This document shows positions 1 to 7,461 of a stretch of DNA of 36,851 nucleotides, in pieces (positions within the stretch are counted from its first letter, which is position 1; each line of letters starts with the position of its first letter). The DNA comes from Candidatus Hydrogenedentota bacterium. Lineage in GTDB: Bacteria > Hydrogenedentota > Hydrogenedentia > Hydrogenedentales > SLHB01. The DNA is taken from the NCBI GenBank assembly GCA_020849535.1, contig JADLGB010000194.1:1-36851 (forward strand), written 5' to 3'. The notes under the pieces were generated by a model. The model saw only the letters and a program-made list of their open reading frames with translations. It was not told where the DNA came from and did no database searches. Made by a program: the position numbers and the translations under genes.

Positions 1-1877
1 CCCCGCGCGGCGGCCCGGGCGGAGCAAAGCCAGACTGCGGGATCGGAACTCGCCACCTGCCGGGCGAGCGTGGCGACCGCACCGGCTTGCACAGCATCGC
101 CCTGACGGCGGGCGGCCTCTGAAACCGGCAGCAGCAGGGAAGCGAGCACCTCGCTCGTTTCCGGGTCGAGCGATCCCAGGCGTCCCTCGCTTTCCAATGC
201 CTGGACGTATTCAAGGGAAGCCGACCGGGTTTCATCTTGTCGTGGGAAGACCAGGACGAGTCCGTTTCGCTGGGCGCGGGCAGTGAGCCACGACGACTGT
301 TCCCCGGCGAAGCAGATGGGACGCAGCGCGAAGTTGTCTCGCGTGAGTTCCCAAAGCGCGAGCGCGCGGAGTCCGAACCCTTCGCCGGCCTGCCGGGTGT
401 TGGCGTGGAGAGTGGCCATTTCGAGCGGGCGCTCCCGATACCAGCGCACGTCGGCATCCGCGGGAGGAAAGTCGTCGTTCAGTACGAGAGCGCGGAGGTG
501 TTCGGCCCGCAGGCGTTCCCGGGAATGCCCGGCTTCCAGGGCGTCAGCGGGCACGAGCGTCACGCCGGAACCTGCCGAATCCAAGGTTTGGGCGGCGCAC
601 AGCAGCGCGTAGATCCGCGCATCTCCCGCGACCAGCACAGCACTCTCCGGGCAATCGGCGAAAACAGAGCGTGCGACCTCCAGGGAAGCCTCTCCGGCCG
701 GTGCGCGCACTTGCCGCCACTGATTGGCGGCAAGGGATCCGGAAACGAGCAAGATGCCCGCAAACGCGAGCACGCCGCTGCCCGGTCTTCGCAACAGCCC
801 GCCGAGGATGGCGGTCACACCCCAGAGGGCAAAAAGCACCACGGCGGCAAGCACCATCGCTTGCGGACCGTCACTGGAATTAAGGACGGCCGGATCCGTC
901 GAGTGATTGGTAAGCGAAGGAAGAAAAGGCCCCATGATGAGAAAGACCAACGCCCAGACCAGCGGCGCGCCGCGGCCTTCACGGCGAAGCAGGAGCACGA
1001 GCCCCAACGGCGCTACCGCGAGCGTGGGCAAGGGGAGTTGGGCCACAAGCTCCGACAGGTATCCCATGTGAGGCAGGGCGTCGCCCACGGTGGGATACGG
1101 TGTGGCCAAGGCGTGTGACAGAAACTGCGCGACGCTCTCCCCGCGCAGAACGGATTCCACGAAAGGAAGGCACGCCATCGCCGAGAATCCGGCCGCGAAC
1201 ACCAGGATAAGGCGCACGGCAGATAGCGTTTGGGGCGCGAGTCCCAGCGCAACGACCAGGAGCAGAAAGGCGAGCACTCCAAATGCCGGGTCGTTGGCCG
1301 ACGCGAGGCCCATCAAGAGAGCGGCGGTGAAGACGCCGCGGCCGTCCAGGGGCTTCTCCGTGCCGAGGATCACGCGGAAAGCGAGTAAGGTCAGAAATAC
1401 GGTGACGATGGCCGGAGAACATGCGGTCGCGGCGGACTGCCATTCCACCGTGGTTGCGAAAACGAGCCCCGCGCCCCATCCGCAGATCAAAGCCTCCCAC
1501 CGGGTGGCCTTCCAGGTCACCGCGGAAGTGGCGATGCCCGCCAGCACTCCGCATGACAGTGCGGCGACCAGCAAGTGGAAAAGCATGAAGACCGTCGTGC
1601 GCGCCGCGAGAGGGAGGAACGACACGGCCTCTGCAATCCATTCGGTGAGGAGGGGCATGTGATAGATCGAACCCGGATGGATGATGGACAAGTACCAAAC
1701 ACCCGTTGCTGGACTCTCAATGCCGCGCGCCGCGAACAGACACAGGGCACTCAGAGCCGCGAGGCAGCCCGCCAGGAACGCAACCGTGCCGCCGCTCCCG
1801 CCCGGCTGAGTTGCCGGCGTGGAGTGCGAAGGAGTGGTGGAGCCCGGAGGCGTGCCGTTTTCGATCGTGTTGCTCAT
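1..1877 (-). CDS. GT-C / DUF2723-like membrane glycosyltransferase, C-terminus cut by window edge
   Basis: An open frame of 625 codons runs from an ATG at 1877 to the left edge without a stop, so the gene is partial. After a Ser/Thr/Pro/Gly-rich N-terminal tail of about 30 residues come about ten hydrophobic segments (roughly residues 30-390). A soluble C-terminal half follows that is rich in Ala, Glu and Arg. The segment near residues 60-80 (WYLSIIHPGSIYHMPLLTEW) sits where DUF2723 and other GT-C proteins carry their first periplasmic loop, and it is followed by the usual helix bundle. Such proteins move sugars from polyprenyl-phosphate donors to acceptors outside the membrane. I see no sure catalytic Asp/Glu in the first loop, so the family call is by architecture. 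The RBS is weak (AGGG about ten bases upstream). It lies downstream of the 55-residue microprotein gene and may be read from the same promoter. Confidence 0.6.
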   Translation of the reverse strand, partial: MSNTIENGTPPGSTTPSHSTPATQPGGSGGTVAFLAGCLAALSALCLFAARGIESPATGVWYLSIIHPGSIYHMPLLTEWIAEAVSFLPLAARTTVFMLFHLLVAALSCGVLAGIATSAVTWKATRWEALICGWGAGLVFATTVEWQSAATACSPAIVTVFLTLLAFRVILGTEKPLDGRGVFTAALLMGLASANDPAFGVLAFLLLVVALGLAPQTLSAVRLILVFAAGFSAMACLPFVESVLRGESVAQFLSHALATPYPTVGDALPHMGYLSELVAQLPLPTLAVAPLGLVLLLRREGRGAPLVWALVFLIMGPFLPSLTNHSTDPAVLNSSDGPQAMVLAAVVLFALWGVTAILGGLLRRPGSGVLAFAGILLVSGSLAANQWRQVRAPAGEASLEVARSVFADCPESAVLVAGDARIYALLCAAQTLDSAGSGVTLVPADALEAGHSRERLRAEHLRALVLNDDFPPADADVRWYRERPLEMATLHANTRQAGEGFGLRALALWELTRDNFALRPICFAGEQSSWLTARAQRNGLVLVFPRQDETRSASLEYVQALESEGRLGSLDPETSEVLASLLLPVSEAARRQGDAVQAGAVATLARQVASSDPAVWLCSARAAAR

Positions 1878-2004
1878 TGCGCCAGACACCCTGAGAAGGA
1901 TACGTCCCAGCATACCACAGCGGGCCGTGCAAGTGCGGACCGTAGAAATGCGCGGCCCGGGATGCGCGGTGCACCCCGGGCCGGAATTCGAGCGAAATCA
2001 CTTC

Positions 2005-2023
2005 GATCTGACGGAGTCAGATC
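2005..2023 (-). terminator. Perfect 8-bp hairpin just after the microprotein gene
   Basis: GATCTGAC, a three-base loop and GTCAGATC form a perfect stem whose first base is the last base of the microprotein stop codon. No T-run follows on the minus strand, so it is not a classical intrinsic terminator. It could slow transcription or protect the 3' end of a processed microprotein transcript. Confidence 0.4.
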
Positions 2024-2190
2024 TATGGGGTCTCTTCTTCCCCGCAGCCGAGAAGGCCGAGGATGTCGATTTCGACCCCGAAGAACGCGAGAATCTGTTC
2101 GATCAGCGAGAACAGCGGGGCCAGCGGTTCCAGAAACGAGCACAGGTCGAATGCCGTTGCCGCCATCATTGGAAGGGACTTCGATTTCAT
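2023..2190 (-). CDS. Unrecognised 55-residue microprotein
   Basis: I do not recognise this protein. It starts MKSKSLPMMA, continues as a mostly hydrophobic stretch with scattered Glu/Asp (residues 10-48, including ILAFFGVEIDILGLLGCG) and ends in an acidic tail, EEETP. It has two cysteines (residues 17 and 49) and a basic N-terminus, so it could insert in or lie on a membrane; a cleavable signal is not clear. Support for it being real is the expression setting rather than homology: an AAGGAGGA ribosome binding site seven bases before the ATG, a near-consensus promoter about 50 bases upstream, and a hairpin at the stop codon. The next gene downstream is the GT-C protein, 145 bases away. Possible roles are a small membrane subunit, a secreted peptide or a leader peptide; none is shown by the sequence. 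Confidence 0.6.
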   Translation of the reverse strand: MKSKSLPMMAATAFDLCSFLEPLAPLFSLIEQILAFFGVEIDILGLLGCGEEETP

Positions 2191-2240
2191 GAGCGTATCC
2201 TCCTTGGTTGATCACTCTCCAATGAATCTACCAAGATAAG

Positions 2241-2269
2241 ATTATAACGTTACGCGGTCAATTTGTAAA
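2241..2269 (-). promoter_or_regulatory. Sigma-70-type promoter for the microprotein gene
   Basis: On the minus strand TTTACA (plus 2264-2269) and a perfect TATAAT (plus 2241-2246) are separated by exactly 17 bases. The predicted start of transcription is near 2234, leaving a leader of about 44 bases that ends in AAGGAGGA before the ATG at 2190. This is the best match to a housekeeping promoter in the window. Confidence 0.75.
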
Positions 2270-2486
2270 TAGATTATCCACGATTTAATCGGATAGACGC
2301 CTCCGCAAATTGTGCACGATCTTCTCCGTTCGACATAACTTATTGCAGAATAACTATTTATGCAATATTCTCGCCATGGATATCTGTTAACGCCGCGCAC
2401 CCCATGACCTCTTCCACATCGAGACCCCCACCCAACTCGAATTCCTTCATGCATGCAACTTGGGCGGGAGCGGTGAGTAACGGTGA
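2270..2486. other. AT-rich intergenic region with a possible operator
   Basis: This stretch between the GT4 stop codon and the microprotein promoter is much richer in A and T than the flanking genes. It holds the perfect inverted repeat TATTGCA / TGCAATA (2341-2347 and 2361-2367, 13 bases apart), placed about 75 bases upstream of the -35 box, a plausible activator or repressor site. A 70-residue open frame on the minus strand crosses it but runs through the promoter itself and looks like chance. Confidence 0.5.
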
Positions 2487-3524
2487 CTAAACGGTTGCGA
2501 GGTGTTCAGGCGCGGGCGCCACGCAAAGGTTCTCCAAGGCGGCGAGGACCAGACTTGCGGAGCGGTCCCAGGAGTCTTGTCCCCCATGGCCGGAGGCGGC
2601 ACGAGCTATTCGCTTGTACTGGAGATCATCGGTGAAGAGCGTTTCCAGCAGATCGGCGAGATGAGACGCGTCGCGTGGGCGATGCAGGAAGCCAGTCTTC
2701 CCATGCTCGACGTACTCCCTGCCTGCTGCCGTATGGGGGCACACGCAAGGAATTCCATGAGCGGAGAGCGTGAGTGCCCGCCATTCGAACCCTTCCCCGC
2801 AGTAAGCCACACGAGCCCGCGCGAGCGCCTCGGCATCGTCAGACACCCCGGCGCCTCTTGCCGCGTGCCGCCCGCCGTGCACTCCGAAGGCGTCGATCTC
2901 AGGGGAAAGACCCCTCCTCCGCATCCGCTTCAACGCGCGCCCGAGGGGTTGGGACGTACGGCTGAACGCGAGAAGTCTGGTGCGCGTGCTCTCCCGCTCC
3001 TCGGTCGAGTCCTCGAGTGGAGCGGGAGCAAATGGGACCCGGATGATGCAGCGTTTGGGGATGCCCGCGTCACGGAGCTGCCGGAAGGCCTCTTCACTTG
3101 GAGCAATTACGGGGCCGGGAGAGTCTGAAGAAGCCTGTAAGCTCGTAGCCAGGTTAAAGACAATTGGAACCACGGGAGTGGCCGTGTACTTGCCTACGGG
3201 AAAAGGCCGGCCGTTGACGCAATCCACGACCACATCGAACTGCCGGACGGCCTCGCCCGGCTTGGACAGGCGCGAGAAGAACAGCCCAACCATGGGCCGG
3301 TAGAGTACCCGGGACCCGAGCCGGGCAACCTGAATGCCATCGACGGACTCGATGTTCTGCACACGACTTCGTGCGAAGGGAAGACCGCCATGGTTCTGGC
3401 AGAGCCACGCGACGTAGTGGCCTTGTCTCGCGATCCGGCTGAACACCTCATGGGTGTAGTGCTCCACGCCCGCGGCCCGGGGGTGCCGCCAATCACGTGC
3501 GCACAAGACCAGAATTCGCAACAT
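2487..3524 (-). CDS. Glycosyltransferase family 4-like protein
   Basis: A 345-residue protein with the two-lobe GT-B layout. It opens with a strand typical of GT4 enzymes (MLRILVLCARDW, then a Gly-Val-Glu segment near residues 19-21 where GT4 proteins bind the acceptor). Its C-terminal lobe contains the donor-binding region: a Glu-containing segment (YCGEGFEWRALTLSAHGIP), then PHTAAGREYVEHGKTGFL near residues 260-280, which matches the usual ...E.V..G.tGfL pattern. It is somewhat shorter than the usual 370-400 residues. It probably transfers a sugar from a nucleotide-sugar donor onto a cell-surface glycan in the cytoplasm. AAAGG lies eleven bases before the ATG. It follows the SGNH gene by 46 bases, so it is probably the last gene of the acyl-transfer operon. 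Confidence 0.8.
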   Translation of the reverse strand: MLRILVLCARDWRHPRAAGVEHYTHEVFSRIARQGHYVAWLCQNHGGLPFARSRVQNIESVDGIQVARLGSRVLYRPMVGLFFSRLSKPGEAVRQFDVVVDCVNGRPFPVGKYTATPVVPIVFNLATSLQASSDSPGPVIAPSEEAFRQLRDAGIPKRCIIRVPFAPAPLEDSTEERESTRTRLLAFSRTSQPLGRALKRMRRRGLSPEIDAFGVHGGRHAARGAGVSDDAEALARARVAYCGEGFEWRALTLSAHGIPCVCPHTAAGREYVEHGKTGFLHRPRDASHLADLLETLFTDDLQYKRIARAASGHGGQDSWDRSASLVLAALENLCVAPAPEHLATV

Positions 3525-3570
3525 GGTGATTTCAACCTTTGCCCAACCGGAGATTGGTATCAGTACCCTC

Positions 3571-4752
3571 CTATTCTCTCAGGAGATCGCGCTTTTCCGC
3601 AAGTGGTGTTTGAAGTTCTGCGAAGATCTCCCCGTGCATGGCCTCGGCGATTCGGGTGTTGGCGGCCTCCGTGAAGTGGCCGTCGCCAATGAAGTTGGCA
3701 GGGTTGTCCGAGGGCGCGTAGATGTGAGTACTCACATAGTTAATACCTTCCGAATCGAGGGTGGGCGCGAGCAGCCGGTACAGGTGATCCGAGTAGCCGC
3801 GGTCGTTGACCAGATACACGAAGGGGATCACTCCTTCGGCCGTGCAGGACTTCGCGAATCCTCTCAGTATTGCGCGCAAGACGGGGACTGCGGGCGCCGA
3901 TTCCTTGAAACCGCTGCCATCGTGGAGAGACTCCACGATCTGCAAGTCACGACGCTGCGCCCACGCACGGCGCGCCATGCGGACGATCGCGGAATGGTCC
4001 AACGGCGTGCGCTCGAAAAGCAGGGGGCTGTAGTAGCGATCATGCGTGGCGAGCTGCTCGACGAAGGTGTTCCATCGCACGGGGTCAGCCAACGCGCTAC
4101 GCAGTTCGGGAAGAGAACGGATCGCCGGCCACTCGGCGTATAGCGCGCCACCCTGCACGCGGTAGATAGGATACGTGAACGGATAAGGCTGCTCGAAGTT
4201 CATCGTAATCCCGGTCAGCGTATCCATGCCGCGCAGGCTCGACGCCAGGATTCCCAGCACGGCGACCTTAATGGGATACTTGCCGCGGTCCAGTTCGTAC
4301 GCGGCATACACGAAGTTGGGGGGCGCGGAAGGGCCGCCGATGAAGCGCATGGTAAACCGCGGGTCCATTTCGCACACGGCATTGCCCACGTCGGCGGCAA
4401 AGGACATGCCATAGACGGCCATGAGGATGCCGTCCGGTTGCGCGGGGGCCTGCGGCTGGCTGGCCCAGTCATCGGGGTTCAGCCATCCCGCGAATCCAAT
4501 CGGGGCCGTGGTTTCGTCCGTAGGGCCGATGAGCCGCTCCAGTTTGGCTTCGGTCGAACGGCCGTATTCAAAATAGCGCTGCACGGCGTTCGGCATGGCG
4601 TGAGGATCGCCGGGATAGGGAAAGAGGAGATTCACCGAGACGTCCATGAGAAAGAGAAAGAATACAGCCCACAGTGCCGCCTTTGCGTTCGTGCGCAATC
4701 GCGTTTGGATGCTGGGCTCAGAATTGGAAATAGATGAATTGTGACGGTTCAT
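3571..4752 (-). CDS. AlgJ/AlgX-like SGNH-fold acetyltransferase partner of the MBOAT protein
   Basis: A 393-residue protein with one N-terminal membrane anchor (about residues 25-45) and a long extracytoplasmic domain. A nucleophile-type segment (VYGMSFAADV, Ser107) and a C-terminal DGHFTEAAN motif (Asp357, His359) are placed as in SGNH hydrolase-fold proteins. In alginate and related systems such proteins receive acyl groups from the MBOAT channel and place them on the polysaccharide. The start chosen here is the internal ATG at 4752, because the longer reading adds ten residues lying deeper inside the MBOAT gene. Even so the gene overlaps the MBOAT 3' end by 35 bases, implying coupled translation. 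The exact substrate cannot be read from the sequence. Confidence 0.75.
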   Translation of the reverse strand: MNRHNSSISNSEPSIQTRLRTNAKAALWAVFFLFLMDVSVNLLFPYPGDPHAMPNAVQRYFEYGRSTEAKLERLIGPTDETTAPIGFAGWLNPDDWASQPQAPAQPDGILMAVYGMSFAADVGNAVCEMDPRFTMRFIGGPSAPPNFVYAAYELDRGKYPIKVAVLGILASSLRGMDTLTGITMNFEQPYPFTYPIYRVQGGALYAEWPAIRSLPELRSALADPVRWNTFVEQLATHDRYYSPLLFERTPLDHSAIVRMARRAWAQRRDLQIVESLHDGSGFKESAPAVPVLRAILRGFAKSCTAEGVIPFVYLVNDRGYSDHLYRLLAPTLDSEGINYVSTHIYAPSDNPANFIGDGHFTEAANTRIAEAMHGEIFAELQTPLAEKRDLLRE

Positions 4753-6142
4753 TACTCGTACCCATGAGAAACACAAAGGCAAGAGCGGCGTACAGCAGAC
4801 CGCGCGCGGGCGCGACCCAATGGCGATAGAACTGCGCAGTTCCCTTCTGGTACTCGCAGGTATCCAGAAGTACGAGCAGCGGAATTCCGAGAAGCGTTGC
4901 GAAGGGCGGCATGGGGATGGACGTGTGCAGATTGCCGAAATCGGTCACGAGTCTCGCGGTGTACACGGCGATCTGCTCGAAGGAGCGTGCACGGAATAGC
5001 AGCCACCCGTAACATGTCACGTGAAAAAAGAACGCGACGGATGCCGCCTGCATCACCCAGGCGCTCAGGCCAGTGCGGGGCGGGGCGTCCTTTCGGCCCT
5101 TGGCGAAGGGACGGTGGATGCAGAGGATCGCGCCTTGAAAGACGCCCCAGAGAACGAAGTTCCAGGCCGCGCCGTGCCAGAGCCCGCCGAGCACCATGGT
5201 CGTCATGAGGTTGCGATAGGTCTTGGCGGTTCCGTGATGGTTGCCGCCGAGGGGACTGTAGAGATAGTCACGTAACCACGTGGATAAGCTGATGTGCCAC
5301 CGCCGCCAGAACTCGCTGGGGTTTGAGGAGAAGTAAGGGAGTCGGAAGTTCACCATGATATCGAAGCCCATGAGCTTCGCGGAGCCGCGCGCGATGTCGG
5401 AGTATCCCGAGAAATCGCAGTAGATCTGGAGCGCGAAAAGGTACGTCGCGAGGATGATGTCGGCCCAGGTGACGTTGAGCCCCGCGTTGTAGATCGTGTC
5501 CACGGAATGTGCCACGCCATCCGCGATTACGACTTTCTTGAAGAGGCCGAATGCGATGAGATAGACCCCGCGCGTGCTCTGATCCCACGTGATGGTGCGC
5601 GGCTTCAGCACTTGCGGTAGCAGGTGGCTGGCCCGCTCGATGGGGCCCGCCACCAGTTGGGGAAAGAACGCCACAAACAGCGCAAAATCGAAGAAACGAT
5701 CGGTAGCCTCAAGCTTGCGCCGGTAGACATCGATCGTGTAACTCAGCGTCTGAAACGTGTAGAACGAAATCCCGACCGGCAAGACGATGGAAAGTGTGGT
5801 CCAGTGCAGCGTGATTCCGAATGCACCTGCGAGGTCCGCGAGGGAAGACGCGAAGAAATTGAAGTATTTGAAAGCGCCGAGAAGCCCCAGATTGGCGCAG
5901 ATGGAAACAAGGAGAAGGCCTTTGCGGGCCCGAGGCGCCTCCGCGGTGCGCAGGCGAAGCGCCACCGCATAATCAATCACGGTCGAGATGAGCATGAGAC
6001 CGAGGAAACGCCAGTCCCAAGCGCCATAGAAAATGTAGCTTGCCGCCAGCAGCATCAGGTTTTGCTGCCGATGGGACATCATCCGGTACAGCCCGTACAC
6101 GATCGTGAGAAAGACGGCGTACTGAATGCTGGCGAAACTCAT
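4718..6142 (-). CDS. AlgI-like MBOAT family O-acyltransferase
   Basis: A 474-residue polytopic membrane protein whose whole length fits the AlgI/DltB group of MBOAT proteins. It shows the N-terminal ASYIFYGAWDWRF segment, PVGISFYTFQTLSYTID near residue 122, QLVAGPIERA near 162, the QIYCDFSGYSDIARG segment near 240, FWRRWHISLSTW with His283, and GGLWHGAAWNF with the conserved putative catalytic His323. These proteins move an activated acyl group across the inner membrane for O-acylation of a surface polymer. The start at 6142 gives an ATGA overlap with the stop codon of the thioesterase gene and removes 22 residues that only arise from the thioesterase 3' end. The SGNH gene follows in overlap. 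Confidence 0.93.
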   Translation of the reverse strand: MSFASIQYAVFLTIVYGLYRMMSHRQQNLMLLAASYIFYGAWDWRFLGLMLISTVIDYAVALRLRTAEAPRARKGLLLVSICANLGLLGAFKYFNFFASSLADLAGAFGITLHWTTLSIVLPVGISFYTFQTLSYTIDVYRRKLEATDRFFDFALFVAFFPQLVAGPIERASHLLPQVLKPRTITWDQSTRGVYLIAFGLFKKVVIADGVAHSVDTIYNAGLNVTWADIILATYLFALQIYCDFSGYSDIARGSAKLMGFDIMVNFRLPYFSSNPSEFWRRWHISLSTWLRDYLYSPLGGNHHGTAKTYRNLMTTMVLGGLWHGAAWNFVLWGVFQGAILCIHRPFAKGRKDAPPRTGLSAWVMQAASVAFFFHVTCYGWLLFRARSFEQIAVYTARLVTDFGNLHTSIPMPPFATLLGIPLLVLLDTCEYQKGTAQFYRHWVAPARGLLYAALAFVFLMGTSNEPSQFIYFQF

Positions 6143-7002
6143 GAACCGATTGCGCTCCGGTACGGCGGTGGTATGGGCACTGCCTTGCCGGACTGTGCGT
6201 CCACCCACTCCAATTCAGCCAGCGCCCGCGCCAGAAGCACGCCATCCGAAAGACGGGTCATCGTGTAGTCCCGGGTGACTGAGTTCTCGCCGACATCACT
6301 GAGCCACGTGGCGATTTCCAGATCGTCGCCAAGCACGGCGGGCAGCTTGTACTCGATCCGGTGCCGCCGCACCTGGATGGTGAAGCCCTGTTCGCGCATG
6401 CGGGCCGGTGTCCAGCCCGCGGCCATCGACGCCTCCACGGCGCTGTCCTCCGCGTAGGCGAGATAGACGGAGTTGTTCACATGCTGGGCGGGATCGATGT
6501 CGCGCCACTCCACCCGGCGCCGCTGGCGAAAGACGCCTTGCTCCGGCACCGGGTGCTCCGGAAAGCGTGCGCGCTTTTCGGGCTCGGGAGGTGGACCGTC
6601 CGGGAAGAACTTCTCTTTGAACGCCTCGGGGATGCGCGCGGGTTTCCCTTTAGCGGTGTCGAGATAGACCCATTCCGTCGCCGCGCGCGCAACCAACTCC
6701 CCGGATGAATCCTCGCGCAGCTCGTAGGCGCGCCGCGACATGGCGTGCCGGAAATCCTCCACCCAGGTCTTCACGCGGACGGAATCGCCGTAGCGCAGCA
6801 GGCGGTGATACTCGACCTCCGTCTCGCGTACCAGCCAGGACGTCCCGCTTGCCGCATACCACGCTGGGTCAAACCCAACGTCGGCCGACGCGTCCATCGC
6901 TGCTTCCTGAATGTAGCGAAGATAGTTTGTGTAATAGACCATCTCGTACGCGTCGCACTCATAGTGGCGCACACGAAATGTTCGCTCCAGACTCGGCCGC
7001 AT
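6139..7002 (-). CDS. Double-hotdog acyl thioesterase (FAT/4HBT-like)
   Basis: A 287-residue protein with two hotdog domains. The first opens with FRVRHYECDAYEMVYYTNYL (residues 9-28), matching the YbgC-type active-site Asp and helix; the second has WRDIDPAQHVNNSVYLAY near residue 180, matching the HVNN signature of acyl-ACP thioesterases. It should hydrolyse acyl-ACP or acyl-CoA in the cytoplasm. An open frame extends to 7353, but that extension is basic, shows no domain, and runs through two palindromic repeats, so the ATG at 7002 preceded by GGGG is preferred; ATGs at 7014 and 7023 are alternatives. Its stop overlaps the MBOAT start, so it is the first gene of the acyl-transfer operon. Pairing with MBOAT suggests a link between acyl supply and glycan acylation. 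Confidence 0.85.
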   Translation of the reverse strand: MRPSLERTFRVRHYECDAYEMVYYTNYLRYIQEAAMDASADVGFDPAWYAASGTSWLVRETEVEYHRLLRYGDSVRVKTWVEDFRHAMSRRAYELREDSSGELVARAATEWVYLDTAKGKPARIPEAFKEKFFPDGPPPEPEKRARFPEHPVPEQGVFRQRRRVEWRDIDPAQHVNNSVYLAYAEDSAVEASMAAGWTPARMREQGFTIQVRRHRIEYKLPAVLGDDLEIATWLSDVGENSVTRDYTMTRLSDGVLLARALAELEWVDAQSGKAVPIPPPYRSAIGS

Positions 7003-7125
7003 GCCGTACCCCATTCCCCTCATCAGCGCCCACTGCGTAACGCGCAAGCGAGAGACCCGAATGGCGCTCATTTTTCGCGTTGCGGAGTCTGGAGCACCAC
7101 AAGACTCTCCGAAAAAGCTGGCCAA

Positions 7126-7185
7126 CCAGGAGCGCCGGCATCCCTGCCGGCTCTTCAAGATGCCATCAAGGACGCTGGCATTCCC
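7126..7185. repeat. REP-like palindromic repeat, copy A
   Basis: The core GCCGGCA-TCCC-TGCCGGC is a perfect 7-bp stem with a four-base loop. It is followed by CTCTTCAAG and a CAAGGAC..CTGGC block. The first 34 bases are identical to 35289-35322 and the following 26 are mostly identical, so this is a dispersed element of about 60 bp, 28 kb from its second copy. It is non-coding; frames through it give the same short artefact peptide at both sites. Confidence 0.8.
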
Positions 7186-7254
7186 AGTTGATGTGCTTTC
7201 ACTCCGGATTCTAGTCTGCTCCCGCTTCCGCACCATCAAAAGGCAGCGCAATTC

Positions 7255-7351
7255 GGGACAGACCCGGTGTTTCGCGGCCGAGAGCGGAATCTCCGCGGTC
7301 GAGACCGGTATCCCAGCGCGAAAAGCCTGCGCAAAAGACAGGGTCAGTCCC
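7255..7351. repeat. 97-bp inverted-repeat element (REP/BIME-like)
   Basis: The ends GGGACAGACCCGGTGTTTCG (7255-7274) and the complement of the segment ending at 7351 (GGGACTGACCCTGTCTTTTG) are imperfect inverted copies, matching at about 16 of 20 positions. Between them lie further short dyads in GC-rich sequence. The form resembles REP elements mobilised by RAYT transposases, with a GGGAC.GACCC head; no such transposase gene is in the window. Confidence 0.65.
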
Positions 7352-7461
7352 ATTCGACTGCAGGATCATAAACCAAATGCGTGTCCGGTGAAAGAAGGGG
7401 GGTCTCACGGGTGCGAAGCGATGTACCACGCCACCAGGAACACGCGCTCTCGCCAATGCTC

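Larger units (their letters stand above)
7003..7461. other. 459-base gap between the importer and the thioesterase gene
   Basis: No gene is supported here. The stretch holds two palindromic repeat elements (7126-7185 and 7255-7351, listed separately) and must also contain the promoter of the thioesterase-MBOAT operon, which I could not place with confidence. No T-tailed hairpin was seen after the ABC ATPase stop at 7462. Confidence 0.6.

Noticed and set aside
237..1118. 293-residue plus-strand open frame at the left end
   Set aside because: Opposite the GT-C frame, which is open for 625 codons and has clear membrane helices; the plus frame is Arg/Gln/Gly-rich without structure.
2242..2454. 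70-residue minus-strand open frame in the AT-rich gap
   Set aside because: It covers the promoter of the microprotein gene and the TATTGCA dyad and has no good RBS.
7003..7353. Upstream extension of the thioesterase frame
   Set aside because: The extra 117 residues are encoded by two palindromic repeats and contain no domain; a better start exists at 7002.
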